From Haploplasma axanthum (GTDB taxonomy: Bacteria; Bacillota_I; Bacilli_A; Acholeplasmatales; Acholeplasmataceae): a stretch of 64,000 nucleotides of DNA. Both the position numbers and the translations under genes were made by a program. Below the pieces are notes generated by a model. That model was not told the origin of the DNA, made no database searches, and worked only from the letters and a program-made list of their open reading frames with translations. This document shows, piece after piece, positions 51,395-61,300 of this stretch. The stretch is taken from assembly GCF_900660745.1 (NCBI RefSeq), contig NZ_LR215048.1, positions 124,001-188,000 on the forward strand. Direction: 5' to 3'. Every line of letters starts with the position of its first letter. Position 1 is the stretch's first letter.

Positions 51395-51497
51395 TATACA
51401 TAGTTGATATAAATAGTAAATTATTGATAATTGAATTTAAAAAGAATGGATATTAAATATTTCTTACTTAATACCCTTTATTCTTATTGTTTATATG

Positions 51498-52667
51498 TTA
51501 CTTACTATTTTTTATAATATAATAAAGATTTGTATACATTGATAGTTCTACATTACATGTTTTACTTTTAAGTTTCTTATCAAAGTAGTTAAACTTTAAC
51601 TTATTATCCTCTTTAATATCTAATGATTTCAAATCAGCTAGATACAATCTTTTATATTGATCAATCTCTGTATTCATAGCCGTAACTAAACACTTACCAC
51701 CATGTTTACTATAATACTCACATCCACTCATATCATCAATCTTTAAAACATAATAAAATTGTGGTTTACCACCTTCATAAATTGTTCTTGCAGCACCAAC
51801 AAATTTAATCTTACTTCTATATTTAGAAATCTCATTATTATCAAATTTATAATTTTCCATTAGAACATTAACAATTGTATCAATACCAAGTTCCATTGAA
51901 ACATTTTTGTAATCATCAATTAATAATCTTGATGCAATTGAAGCTGTTACTTTATTTTTAGAATATGTAGCATTATTATTTCTGTGTGGAAGAATAATTT
52001 TATTATCATTAAAGATCACTAAACAATTAATACCAATATGATTCGAAAAATTGGAATCTACAAATTCTCTAAGTTTAGGACCTTGTTCATACATAGATCT
52101 TAATGTTAGATTACCCTGAATTTTATAATCGATTGCTCTATTTGTAACCATATGTTTATAATAATCCGATTTTTCAGTATTAAATATAATCTTATCTTCT
52201 TCTTCAACAACACTTGATAGACGCAATGTTTTATGATTTTTAAATGTACTCATTGAGTGAGCCGAAATAATATTAAAATAATTATTTGTTATAAATGAAT
52301 CTAATTCAAATTCAGTATCACTATGTTTTATTTCAATTTTTTTAGTTGCATCACAAATCTCAGTAAAAAATATTTCTTTTTTATTTCCATTTATATCCAA
52401 AACTATCGGAGTTTCTAAATCATATTTTTTCTTTAAATAACTCGCTTTTTGATTACTTTTCAATGTATCTTCTTTTATCGCTCTATACTGTTTGAAAATT
52501 GCAGTTTGAAAAATAGCTAATGAATACCCAAATAATGTAGCTGGTAATTCACTCATTGCATCTTTAAAAAACAATATAAAGCCTATAATCCAAACAATTA
52601 ATATAACAACAATAATCGTTAATGGATGTTTCAAAAAATTTAGAAACTTTTTAATAATTTTTTTCAT
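51498..52667 (-). CDS. Membrane protein with possible degenerate Nudix-like domain
   Basis: The ATG at 52665-52667 after TAAGGGGATAAAA gives 389 residues. One or two membrane helices lie at the N-terminus (LTIIVVILIVWIIGFILFF, ELPATLFGYSLAIFQTAIF), with the bulk in the cytoplasm. Residues about 205-330 (HIGINCLVIFNDNKIILPHR, NKVTASIASRLLIDD, IKFVGAARTIYEGGKPQFYY) have the strand pattern of a Nudix fold. The catalytic box GX5EX7REUXEEXGU is absent, so hydrolysis is unlikely and ligand sensing is possible. This is a weak resemblance, not a firm call. It lies ten bases after a Gfo/Idh/MocA gene and is probably co-transcribed with it. Confidence 0.6.
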   Translation of the reverse strand: MKKIIKKFLNFLKHPLTIIVVILIVWIIGFILFFKDAMSELPATLFGYSLAIFQTAIFKQYRAIKEDTLKSNQKASYLKKKYDLETPIVLDINGNKKEIFFTEICDATKKIEIKHSDTEFELDSFITNNYFNIISAHSMSTFKNHKTLRLSSVVEEEDKIIFNTEKSDYYKHMVTNRAIDYKIQGNLTLRSMYEQGPKLREFVDSNFSNHIGINCLVIFNDNKIILPHRNNNATYSKNKVTASIASRLLIDDYKNVSMELGIDTIVNVLMENYKFDNNEISKYRSKIKFVGAARTIYEGGKPQFYYVLKIDDMSGCEYYSKHGGKCLVTAMNTEIDQYKRLYLADLKSLDIKEDNKLKFNYFDKKLKSKTCNVELSMYTNLYYIIKNSK

Positions 52668-52677
52668 TTTTATCCCC

Positions 52678-53535
52678 TTATTCAAATAATTTATCATGAA
52701 TTAGTTTTGTTATTTTTATATCATTTTTATAACTCTTAAAACTTTTAAAGAAATTCTCATAATGACTTAACAATCTATCTTCGACCTTACTTTCAAATAC
52801 AATTTTTCCATTTAACTTAATTACTTGATTAGTATGATCAATTTCAATCATCTCATAATCATTTTTAATAATTGTATTTTTCATATTTGAGTTATTATCC
52901 CAATTGATATTTACAACTATTTTTGAATCATTACAAAGATATTCTCTTGTCACAACATAATCTTGATTAGTATCATCATCTACTTCTCTATATTTTCTAT
53001 ATAGTTTATACTTATCCAAATTAACAAAAATACTTAACATACTTAAAACATTAACACCACTATCTAACCATGCGCCACCAAAATGTTTCTTTAAAATCCC
53101 TTCATCCGTGTAATAAGGATCATTTATATGAACTACTATTTCATCAAAGTTTTTTAAAAACAAATCATTATTCTTTAAAAATAGAACTTCATCACCATAC
53201 ATCCAATGATAAACTACATTAAATCTATCACCAAATTCCTGATACAATTTTTCAAAGTCTTTTTTATCAATTGTTGCAGGCTTTTCAACAAAAACTTTTT
53301 TACCATTTGATAAAAAATAATTCGCTATTTCATAATGAGTATTAGGAGGTGTAGTTACAAATACTATATCAATATCATCTAAAGGTATCTTAGTATAGTC
53401 TTTTATATACTTAATATTTATAACATCGACAACTTCTAAATTAGAAATATATTTGATTTCTAAACTTGTTTCTTTGTTTATAGCTTCTAAATACTTTTTT
53501 CCTATAATCCCAAAACCAATTATTGCAGTTCGCAT
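52678..53535 (-). CDS. Short Gfo/Idh/MocA family oxidoreductase
   Basis: A 285-residue protein, shorter than the usual 330-390. Rossmann opening TAIIGFGIIGKKYLEAI, VTTPPNTHYEIANYFLSNGK and the EKP lysine segment KKVFVEKPATIDKKDF. The C-terminal domain begins with GGAWLDSGVNVLSMLSIF, where the family's D-x-G-x-H pattern has Asn in place of His, and is reduced. Probably NAD(P)-binding; catalysis is uncertain. It leads a two-gene unit with the membrane protein at 51498. Confidence 0.85.
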   Translation of the reverse strand: MRTAIIGFGIIGKKYLEAINKETSLEIKYISNLEVVDVINIKYIKDYTKIPLDDIDIVFVTTPPNTHYEIANYFLSNGKKVFVEKPATIDKKDFEKLYQEFGDRFNVVYHWMYGDEVLFLKNNDLFLKNFDEIVVHINDPYYTDEGILKKHFGGAWLDSGVNVLSMLSIFVNLDKYKLYRKYREVDDDTNQDYVVTREYLCNDSKIVVNINWDNNSNMKNTIIKNDYEMIEIDHTNQVIKLNGKIVFESKVEDRLLSHYENFFKSFKSYKNDIKITKLIHDKLFE

Positions 53536-53618
53536 ACTTTTCTCCCTTTTTATTTAATTATACATTTTTTTGTTAAAAAATATAATAATTTTTTGATAAT
53601 TTAAATAAATATAAAAAA

Positions 53619-53640
53619 AGAGGAATAAAATAATTCCTCT
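53619..53640 (-). terminator. Terminator of the 53660 ABC gene
   Basis: An 8-bp stem AGAGGAAT/ATTCCTCT with a 6-base loop is followed by seven T on the minus strand. Confidence 0.88.
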
Positions 53641-53659
53641 AAATTAAACTATTATTTCT

Positions 53660-56335
53660 TTATTCTGTTCTAAGAGCAACAACTGGATCTTTCTTAGCTG
53701 CTGATCTTGATGGTATTAAACCTGATAAAACTGTAAGTAAAATACTTACTAGTAACATTATAAGCGCATAATGAATTGGGAATATTGCAATTGACATTCC
53801 AACCAAAGGCTTAACAACACCATTGATTGCTAATGATAGTATATACGTTACTCCAACACCGATTAAACCTGAAGTTGCTCCTATTATAAATGTTTCTGCA
53901 TTAAATAAATATGAAACATCTTTTTTTCTTCCCCCAAGAGAACGAATAACTCCAATCTCTTTAGTTCTTTCAACAACAGATACATATGTGATAATTGCAA
54001 TCATCACACACGACACAAGAAGAGATAATGCTGTAAATCCAATTAATGCAATTGTTATAACATCAATCAATGAACTCATCATTGTCATAACAATCGATAA
54101 AGTATCTGTATATATAATATCTACTCTATCGGCTTTTTTTAATACCTTATCAAAGACTTTAATATCTATATCTTGATTCCACTTATCTAAATAGGTTATT
54201 AAATCTTTCTTATTTTCAAAATCTGTTGGATATATTGATATTTGATTTGGAACATCAGATCCACCAAGTTCATTTAAACTAACCATTGGAATTTCTTTAA
54301 CACTTCCACCCATCATTGAACCTAACATTGCACTCATCATATCTGTTTTACCTAAATATGAAACAGATTGATATGTTTCACCTTCAAATTCAAAACTATA
54401 TGTAGCTGTTATTCCTAAATCTTTATAAACTCCTGATCCTTGTTCAACTTCTGTTTTCATCCCATAGAATGCATCAAGATTATTATTCTTTAAATATGAT
54501 GTGATTTTCGAATTATTATTTGATTCGATTACATAATTTGCAAGTTCTTCAGTATAATAAAAACCACTTGTTAAACTGCCAAAGTTAATATCCTCTTTAG
54601 GTTCTAATATTCCTGTAATCTTTAATTTTAATCCATTTTTAAAATTATCATTTTGATATGAATTATATGTAAATGGAGCAAGTGCATCAGTAGGATCATT
54701 AAATACAACATCATTTGGATACCACGTAAACTCTTTACCTATCAATTCATCATAACTCAATTTACTTCTTTCTAATGATGGATTATATAAAGGTGATTTA
54801 CCTGCTTTATATATAAGATTAATAAACTCTTCCTGACTATAATATCCAAGTTGAGCAAGTAATAAATCATTAAGTTGGTTGTCACTATTAACAACAATCA
54901 TTATTTCGTCTTTATTTTTAGAATAATTACCATGAAGCATATTATATTGTTCTTTTATATATTCTTCATTATTTGGAACTTGCATAAAGTTTTCACTTAG
55001 TGATCCAATTAAAGATGAATATTCGGAATACTGAGTCTTTTTTAACATATCTGTATATATCATTCTTAAAGTACTTAAAGACATTTGATCACTATTGTCA
55101 TTATTTGATTTATAGACATCTGTATACAGATTATTTGTTAAATCAAGTCCGTAATTTAAAAGAATTGCCGCAACACTATTACTTGGTGCATTGTTTAAAT
55201 ATTCAACATAATCCTTAGTTATTGTGTTATTAACCATTAAACCGCCCGCGTTATCCGCTCTTTTCATAAGAGCTTCTACCATTGAATTAACATTGATATA
55301 TCCTGCTTCTTTAATGACCTCAATTTTTTCTTCTGGTGTCATCATATTTTGCATAGCATTTATATCCATTGCAGTCTTTCTTATCTCAATTGGATTTCCA
55401 GATAACATATCATTTTGCATATTATCAATTTGTGTTTGTAGTCCAAAAGATAATGCTAAAACAAGAGATACACCAATAATTCCAATTGAACCTGCGATAC
55501 TTGTTAGAATTGTTCTTGCTTTTTTCGTAAACAAATTTTGAAGTGATAATTTAAAAGATGTGAAAAACGACATTTTAGCTTTTTCTTTATTTGGCTCATT
55601 TATTTCTTTCTTCAATAATTCATTTCTTTTATTTGTTTCTTTAATCTCGTTTTTTTCAGTAAATGGATTCGAATCACTTTGTAATTCACCATCCAATAAC
55701 TTTATAATTCTTGTTGAATACTCATTTGCAAGTTCTGGATTATGTGTAACCATAATAACTAATCTATCTTTAGCTATTTCTTTTATTAAATCCATAATTT
55801 GTACTGATGTTACAGTATCAAGTGCTCCTGTTGGTTCATCAGCAAGTAGTATCTCTGGATCATTTACAAGTGCACGTGCAATTGCAACTCTTTGACTTTG
55901 TCCACCAGATAATTGATTTGGTTTTTTATTATATTGACCTTGTAAACCAACTTTGTCTAATGCTTTTTTAGCACGTGCTGTGCGTTCTGTTTTTGATACA
56001 CCCGCTATTGTAAGTGCTAATTCAACGTTTCCAAGTATTGTTTGATGTGGAATTAAATTATAGCTTTGAAAAATAAAACCAATTCTTTTATTTCTATAAA
56101 CATCCCAATCAGAATCTTTAAACTCTTTTGTACTTCTACCATTTATAAATAAATCACCCGTTGTATATTTATCAAGTCCACCAATTATATTAAGCATTGT
56201 TGTTTTACCACAACCAGATGGTCCCAGTATTGAAACAAACTCATTTTGTCTAAATGATAAATCAATACCTTTTAATGCTTCAACTTTTGTATTTCCAACT
56301 TCATATTCTTTTCTAATCTCTTTAAGTCTTAACAT
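53660..56335 (-). CDS. MacB-like ABC transporter, fused ATPase-permease, beside a two-component system
   Basis: The ATG at 56333-56335 after GGGAGGTAAAT gives 891 residues; an upstream in-frame start has no ribosome site. ATPase: SILGPSGCGKTTMLNIIGG, QLSGGQSQRVAIARAL, ILLADEPTGALD, MVTHNPELANE. The permease has helix LTSIAGSIGIIGVSLVLAL, an unusually large extracytoplasmic region of about 460 residues, and three C-terminal helices with YVSVVERTKEIGVIRSLGGR. It is divergent from an OmpR-type response regulator and histidine kinase, the common layout for envelope-stress or antimicrobial-peptide transporters. Regulation by that pair is likely. Confidence 0.92.
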   Translation of the reverse strand: MLRLKEIRKEYEVGNTKVEALKGIDLSFRQNEFVSILGPSGCGKTTMLNIIGGLDKYTTGDLFINGRSTKEFKDSDWDVYRNKRIGFIFQSYNLIPHQTILGNVELALTIAGVSKTERTARAKKALDKVGLQGQYNKKPNQLSGGQSQRVAIARALVNDPEILLADEPTGALDTVTSVQIMDLIKEIAKDRLVIMVTHNPELANEYSTRIIKLLDGELQSDSNPFTEKNEIKETNKRNELLKKEINEPNKEKAKMSFFTSFKLSLQNLFTKKARTILTSIAGSIGIIGVSLVLALSFGLQTQIDNMQNDMLSGNPIEIRKTAMDINAMQNMMTPEEKIEVIKEAGYINVNSMVEALMKRADNAGGLMVNNTITKDYVEYLNNAPSNSVAAILLNYGLDLTNNLYTDVYKSNNDNSDQMSLSTLRMIYTDMLKKTQYSEYSSLIGSLSENFMQVPNNEEYIKEQYNMLHGNYSKNKDEIMIVVNSDNQLNDLLLAQLGYYSQEEFINLIYKAGKSPLYNPSLERSKLSYDELIGKEFTWYPNDVVFNDPTDALAPFTYNSYQNDNFKNGLKLKITGILEPKEDINFGSLTSGFYYTEELANYVIESNNNSKITSYLKNNNLDAFYGMKTEVEQGSGVYKDLGITATYSFEFEGETYQSVSYLGKTDMMSAMLGSMMGGSVKEIPMVSLNELGGSDVPNQISIYPTDFENKKDLITYLDKWNQDIDIKVFDKVLKKADRVDIIYTDTLSIVMTMMSSLIDVITIALIGFTALSLLVSCVMIAIITYVSVVERTKEIGVIRSLGGRKKDVSYLFNAETFIIGATSGLIGVGVTYILSLAINGVVKPLVGMSIAIFPIHYALIMLLVSILLTVLSGLIPSRSAAKKDPVVALRTE

Positions 56336-56413
56336 ATTTACCTCCCATATAAATAATCTACGCAATGAATATTAACACTCAAATATAAACTAAATTTAAA
56401 CTTTTTATTCTTT

Positions 56414-56442
56414 TTGCATATAATGTGACATTATGTTAAAAT
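56414..56442 (+). promoter_or_regulatory. Promoter of the two-component operon
   Basis: TTGCAT (56414-56419) and TAAAAT (56437-56442) are 17 bases apart with a TG at the extended -10 position (TGTTAAAAT). Confidence 0.65.
56420..56434. promoter_or_regulatory. Perfect 7-1-7 inverted repeat in the promoter spacer
   Basis: ATAATGT-G-ACATTAT fills the space between the -35 and -10 boxes, a repressor-type position. Autoregulation by the response regulator or another dimeric protein is possible. Confidence 0.5.
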
Positions 56443-56473
56443 CTATTTAATTCAAATCATTAAGGAGGCATAT

Positions 56474-57151
56474 ATGTTTAATATTCTAATTGTTGAAGAT
56501 GATAAAAATATTCAAAAGCTAATGACTGAAGTATTAATAACTGATGGCTATAAAGTTACAAGTGCATTTAATGGTATTGAAGCGTTAGATGTTTTAGAAC
56601 AAAAGCAAATTGATTTAATCATTTTAGATATCATGATGCCTAAAATGAATGGTTTTGAATTTGCTAAAACACTTAAGAATAATAATGCCTTTATACCAAT
56701 ACTCGTTATCACAGCAAGGCATCTATTAGAAGATAAAAAGAAAGCTTTCACGTTAGGTGTTGATGATTATATGATTAAACCTGTTGAAGAGGAAGAAATG
56801 TTGCTTAGAATTAAAGCACTTCTTAGAAGAAGTAATAATACAAGCGAGCATACTTTAAAAATCGGGAATATCACCCTTAACTACAATGAGTTGTCAATTA
56901 AGACAAATAAAGAAAATATTTACTTACCTAAAAAAGAATTTTATATTCTCTATAAACTCTTAACTAACCCCAATACTATCTATACTAGATTTCAATTAAT
57001 GGAAGAATTTTGGGGATATGATACTGAAAGTGAGACACATACAGTGAGCGTTCATATCAATAGGATTAGATCAAAGATTGATTACATAGAAGAGTTTAAA
57101 ATATTAACAATTCACGGTTTAGGATATAAGGCAGTTATATATGAAAAATAA
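56474..57151 (+). CDS. OmpR/PhoB-family response regulator
   Basis: A 225-residue protein. The receiver domain is residues 1-120 with the acidic pair EDD, phospho-acceptor Asp52 (LIILDIMMP), the Thr in VITAR and Lys in YMIKP. The C-terminal winged helix is residues about 130-224 (YLPKKEFYILYKLL, YDTESETHTVSVHINRIRSK, ILTIHGLGYKAV). AGGAGG precedes the ATG. Its last 11 bases overlap the kinase gene. The likely target is the divergent ABC gene. Confidence 0.96.
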   Translation: MFNILIVEDDKNIQKLMTEVLITDGYKVTSAFNGIEALDVLEQKQIDLIILDIMMPKMNGFEFAKTLKNNNAFIPILVITARHLLEDKKKAFTLGVDDYMIKPVEEEEMLLRIKALLRRSNNTSEHTLKIGNITLNYNELSIKTNKENIYLPKKEFYILYKLLTNPNTIYTRFQLMEEFWGYDTESETHTVSVHINRIRSKIDYIEEFKILTIHGLGYKAVIYEK

Positions 57152-58166
57152 AAAACAAAAAGGTAATATAAACCTCTATCTAAAATTTACACTTCTTTTT
57201 CTATTTATAATGTTATTATCAGGTTTAATTGTTAGTTTATTAGCATTTATTTTTTCATTAATTTCAAACAAAGAAATGGGATTCATTTTAAGAGCTTTAG
57301 TTGCGACAACTGTTATTGGTGTTTTACTAACATTCTTAGTTTCACGTATCTTTCTACGTGAAGTAAATAAACTTAAACGCGGTATGCAAGAAATTTCAGA
57401 AGGAAACTTTGATGTAAGACTTGACTTAAAACATCCATCAGAACTTAAAAGTATTTCAGATAATTTCAATTTAATGGCTAAAGAATTATCTGCAACACAA
57501 ATTTTAAGAAATGATTTCATTAGTAATTTCTCACATGAATTAAAAACGCCTATTGTCGCTATTAGAGGCTTTGCAAAACTTCTTCAAAACCCAAATTTAT
57601 CAGAAGAAAAAAGAAAAGAATTTTTAGATATAATTTTTAATGAATCAAACAGATTATCACAGTTATCATCAAATATTTTGCTACTAACAAAACTAGAGTC
57701 ACAAGGAATTGTTATTGAAAAGAAAGAATACTATTTAGACGAACAAATAAGACAATGTATTCTTCTTCTATCAAAAGAATGGGAAACTAAAAATATATCT
57801 TTTAATCTAGGTTTAAACAAAATAAACTATTATGGAAATGAAGAATTACTCCAACATCTTTGGATTAATCTTATTGGCAATGCCATCAAGTTTAGCAAAA
57901 AAGATAGCATGATTAAAATATATCTTGAAGAAAGTGATAATGAAGTAATTGCCACTATTAAAGATTCTGGAATTGGGATGGATACTGAATCAATAAAACG
58001 AATTTATGATCGTTTCTTCCAGGTTGATTCAAATAATTCTGCATATGGAAATGGACTTGGATTATCAATTGTAAAAAGAATAATTGATTTATCAAATGGA
58101 ACTATAAATGTAGAAAGTAAAATAGGTAATGGAACAACATTTATTATTACATTACCAAAAGACTAA
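57141..58166 (+). CDS. Sensor histidine kinase
   Basis: A 341-residue kinase. Two membrane helices (residues about 14-42 and 50-72) have almost no extracytoplasmic loop, as in intramembrane-sensing kinases that depend on a partner transporter. Then a HAMP domain (about 70-120), the phosphorylated His132 in NFSHELKTPIVAIRGF, and the ATPase domain with N (LIGNAIKFS), G1 (DSGIGM), F (YDRFFQ) and G2 (GNGLGLSIVK) boxes. It pairs with the response regulator. The tiny sensor part supports sensing through the neighbouring ABC protein. Confidence 0.95.
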   Translation: MKNKKQKGNINLYLKFTLLFLFIMLLSGLIVSLLAFIFSLISNKEMGFILRALVATTVIGVLLTFLVSRIFLREVNKLKRGMQEISEGNFDVRLDLKHPSELKSISDNFNLMAKELSATQILRNDFISNFSHELKTPIVAIRGFAKLLQNPNLSEEKRKEFLDIIFNESNRLSQLSSNILLLTKLESQGIVIEKKEYYLDEQIRQCILLLSKEWETKNISFNLGLNKINYYGNEELLQHLWINLIGNAIKFSKKDSMIKIYLEESDNEVIATIKDSGIGMDTESIKRIYDRFFQVDSNNSAYGNGLGLSIVKRIIDLSNGTINVESKIGNGTTFIITLPKD

Positions 58167-58231
58167 ATGGCTTTGAAATACCCTTAAATTTGACCAATTA
58201 AACTTGGAATTGTAGGGTTATTCAATGCCAT
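58167..58231 (+). terminator. Large imperfect hairpin right after the kinase stop codon
   Basis: Arms 58167-58184 and 58214-58231 match at 15 of 18 positions (ATGGC..TGAA..CCCT), with an inner CCAA...TTGG stem in the loop. Five T follow on the plus strand. It probably ends the two-component transcript. Its size and symmetry also resemble a small palindromic repeat element; I see no second copy in this window. Confidence 0.65.
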
Positions 58232-58251
58232 TTTTATAATAATACCATCAT

Positions 58252-58306
58252 TTTTGTTCGTTATAATCAACCAAAAAATCTTTTTTTACTGTTTTGTTCG
58301 TTATAA
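58252..58306. repeat. Two direct copies of TTTTGTTCGTTATAA, 40 bp apart
   Basis: Exact 15-base copies at 58252-58266 and 58292-58306 lie between the kinase terminator and the 3' end of the helicase gene. A related string (CGTTTATAACAAAAGAC) occurs upstream of the helicase start near 62126. Role unknown. This 200-base gap holds nothing else I can name. Confidence 0.55.
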
Positions 58307-58325
58307 CAGACTTACTTAAAAGAAA

Positions 58326-58348
58326 AATCCACCTTCAAAAGATGGATT
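58326..58348 (-). terminator. Terminator of the helicase gene
   Basis: Stem AATCCA/TGGATT with an inner CTT/AAG pairing is followed on the minus strand by TTTTCTTTT. Confidence 0.75.
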
Positions 58349-58367
58349 CTATATATTATTTTATACA

Positions 58368-61300
58368 CTAATTCTTTTTTAACATATCTCTTATATTTCT
58401 TAGTTCTTTATTTGGATCAGTATACCAGTTTGAAGCAAAGATACGATAAACATTCCATTTTCTAGACTTTAAATATCTCTCTTGATGAAGTAAATCTTTT
58501 CTAGCATTAATATTATCTGGACTTGCAATATCACAAATAATTCCTAATTTATATGAATCTGTCTCTTTATCATAGATTCCTAAATTAATATTATATTTAC
58601 CAATTCCAATCGATGAATGTACTTCATATTTGTTTCTTTCTAGTCTTTGTTTTATCTCTTCTGCTAATTGGGTTGTTATTGTTTCTTGAGTTTGAACTTC
58701 AGTAGCATTTAAACTATTTAAAATAAGTTTTACTGAATCCTGCTTTTTACTTGAAACATAATAACAGTATCTCATAAAATCTTTTAATAACTTCGGTCCT
58801 CTGCTTGTTAAGTCTTCAACTTTTAATTCTTCTGGATATAATGAAGAAACAAAATAAATTTTTTTCTTCGCTCTTGTAACAGCAACATTCAATCTATTTT
58901 CTCCACCTTCATGATTTAACCAACCAAATCTTCGTTTAACACTTCCTGAGTCATCTTTTGCATACCCCATTGAGAAAATAATTATATCACGTTCATCTCC
59001 TTGAACGTTTTCAATATTCTTAACGAATAAACTCTTATCTTCCCCATCTTCAGTTCTAAACATTTCTTGTTCAAACTTTCTTTGGTATGTACTCTTATTA
59101 AATAGTTCTTTATCAATATAATTTTCAATCAAATCACGTTGACTACTATTAAAAGTAATCACTCCGATTGTTTCATTATTTTTTCTTTGTCTAAATATTT
59201 TTTTAATTAACTCAACAACCTCAAGAGCTTCTTTATGATTCTTACGATCTTCAAAAACACCATCTTCAACATAGACATATTCAATTGGTGGTTTAACACT
59301 TTGAGTTTGATTTGGTGAAACAATTAATTTACCATCATAAAATGCATGATTTGAAAAACTTATTAATTCTTCATATTCAGAACGGTAATGATAGTTCAAT
59401 AATGTTTCAGTATATTTATATCTAGCTAAGTCTAACAAACTCTTAGCATCAAGCGAAGCTTCTTTTAATGTATCTTCTTCAAATAACTCATCCTCATCTT
59501 GAATTCTACCAATTCCTAGACTTGAAGGTCTAAGTTGCTTTGGATCACCCGCAATAACAACTTTCTTAGCACGATAAATAGCTGGAATTCCTTTTTCAAC
59601 ATACATTTGTGACGCCTCATCAAAAATAACTAAATCAAACATCCCATATCTAAGCGGCATAACGGCACTAACAACTTCTGGTGTCATCATCCAAACTCTA
59701 ATATTTTCCATCATTTCAGGTTGGAAAATATCAATAAATGCTTTAATACTTGGTTTTTGTGTTTGTTCCAAAGTACGTTTTATATCCATAATTCTTTTCG
59801 TGTTTGAAAAGTTTAATGCATAACGATAAAGTGACATTTCAAATGATTCAATTGTCACTTGCATTTTTTCACTAATCAATGACTCAAGTTTTTCCATTTT
59901 ATTTTGATAATCATCGATTATATATAAATGTTTTTGATTTCTTGCCTTAAAGTCTTCAATCAGTCCTGTATAATATGCATTAAATAAATAACTTCTATAT
60001 TTACTAATATCATCTAAATCTTTTACTAACTCATCATTTAATAACATTTTTAAATATTTACGTTCAGTTATCGATAGTTTTTTATGTTTTGTCAGGTACT
60101 TATCTAATCTTAAACTATTTTCAAGAATATAATTATTCAACTTTGGATTATTCTTTATTTCTTTTAAATACTTTTTATCAATTGAATTCTTAATTGTCAT
60201 GAATTTTAATCTTAAACTATTTTGAGAGAAAAACTCTTTATTAAGTTTTCTTCTTCCAAAAAAGCCTTTGTTTTTAATGTTTTCTAAATAATTCTTAAAA
60301 TCACTGTCAAAACTTTCTAATTCAATTTTCCCACTTCTAGAAATTTTTAAATCTAATTTTAAAAGAATTGGATATTTAGTTATCATCTTTTCAAATTCTA
60401 AGTATTCAATTAGTTCTTTATCCTTACTAAAAGTTCTTTCTAGATTATCAATATCTTTAAAAGTAAAATTATTAAAATTTCTTTCAAACATTTGATAGAT
60501 TTTTAAAGGTGTTAAATCTGATAACACATCTTTATCCTTTAAGTACTTGCTATACAATCCACTTATTGTTACATCTTCATCAATTTTTTCACCATAAAGC
60601 AGTCTTAATGAATTATCTAGTGTTGTCGTTAGTTCATTGATTTCTTCTTCCAAATGATAGATATCATTATTTCGTGTTCTAACTGGTGGCATTGGATCTA
60701 AAAACCCTTGAAGTTTAGTATAAAAGCTTTGTTTATTTTCGGCATCATCAATAAACATTGAATATCTTGATGCTCCTTTTAATCTTGAATAAATTACATC
60801 AAGAGCAACCTTCTTTTCACTAACAACTAAAACATTCTCACCCTTTAAAATACTAGATGCAATAAGACTTGTAATTGTTTGGGATTTACCTGTTCCTGGT
60901 GGCCCCCAAATAACTAATTTTTTTTCAGTATTTAAAAGTTCAATAACTTTCTCTTGTGAATCGTTTAATTCATTAATGTATGAAATCTTACTTTCTTTAA
61001 CAGAACCTTGATTTCCTGTATAAATACCTTTAGCTTCTTTTTTATAAAGATTTGCTTCATCAATTAAACCTTCGAGTAGTTCATTATATTTATGATTAGA
61101 AAGAATCGTATCCATATCTTTTTGAATCATAGATGAGTATGGTTGATATCTACCTAAAGTAATATATGATTTAAATGTGAAATTAGTATGCTCTCTTTTA
61201 ACAAAATCTTCTTTTAATTCATTTTGAAAAGGTTCAAAATTTATTGAATTGGGTTTGCTATAAATTGGTGTACCATTAGATTCATAAAACTTAATGATAA

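Noticed and set aside
58252-58306. CRISPR-like array from the repeated TTTTGTTCGTTATAA
   Set aside because: Only two 15-base copies with one 25-base spacer, no palindromic repeat and no cas genes nearby.
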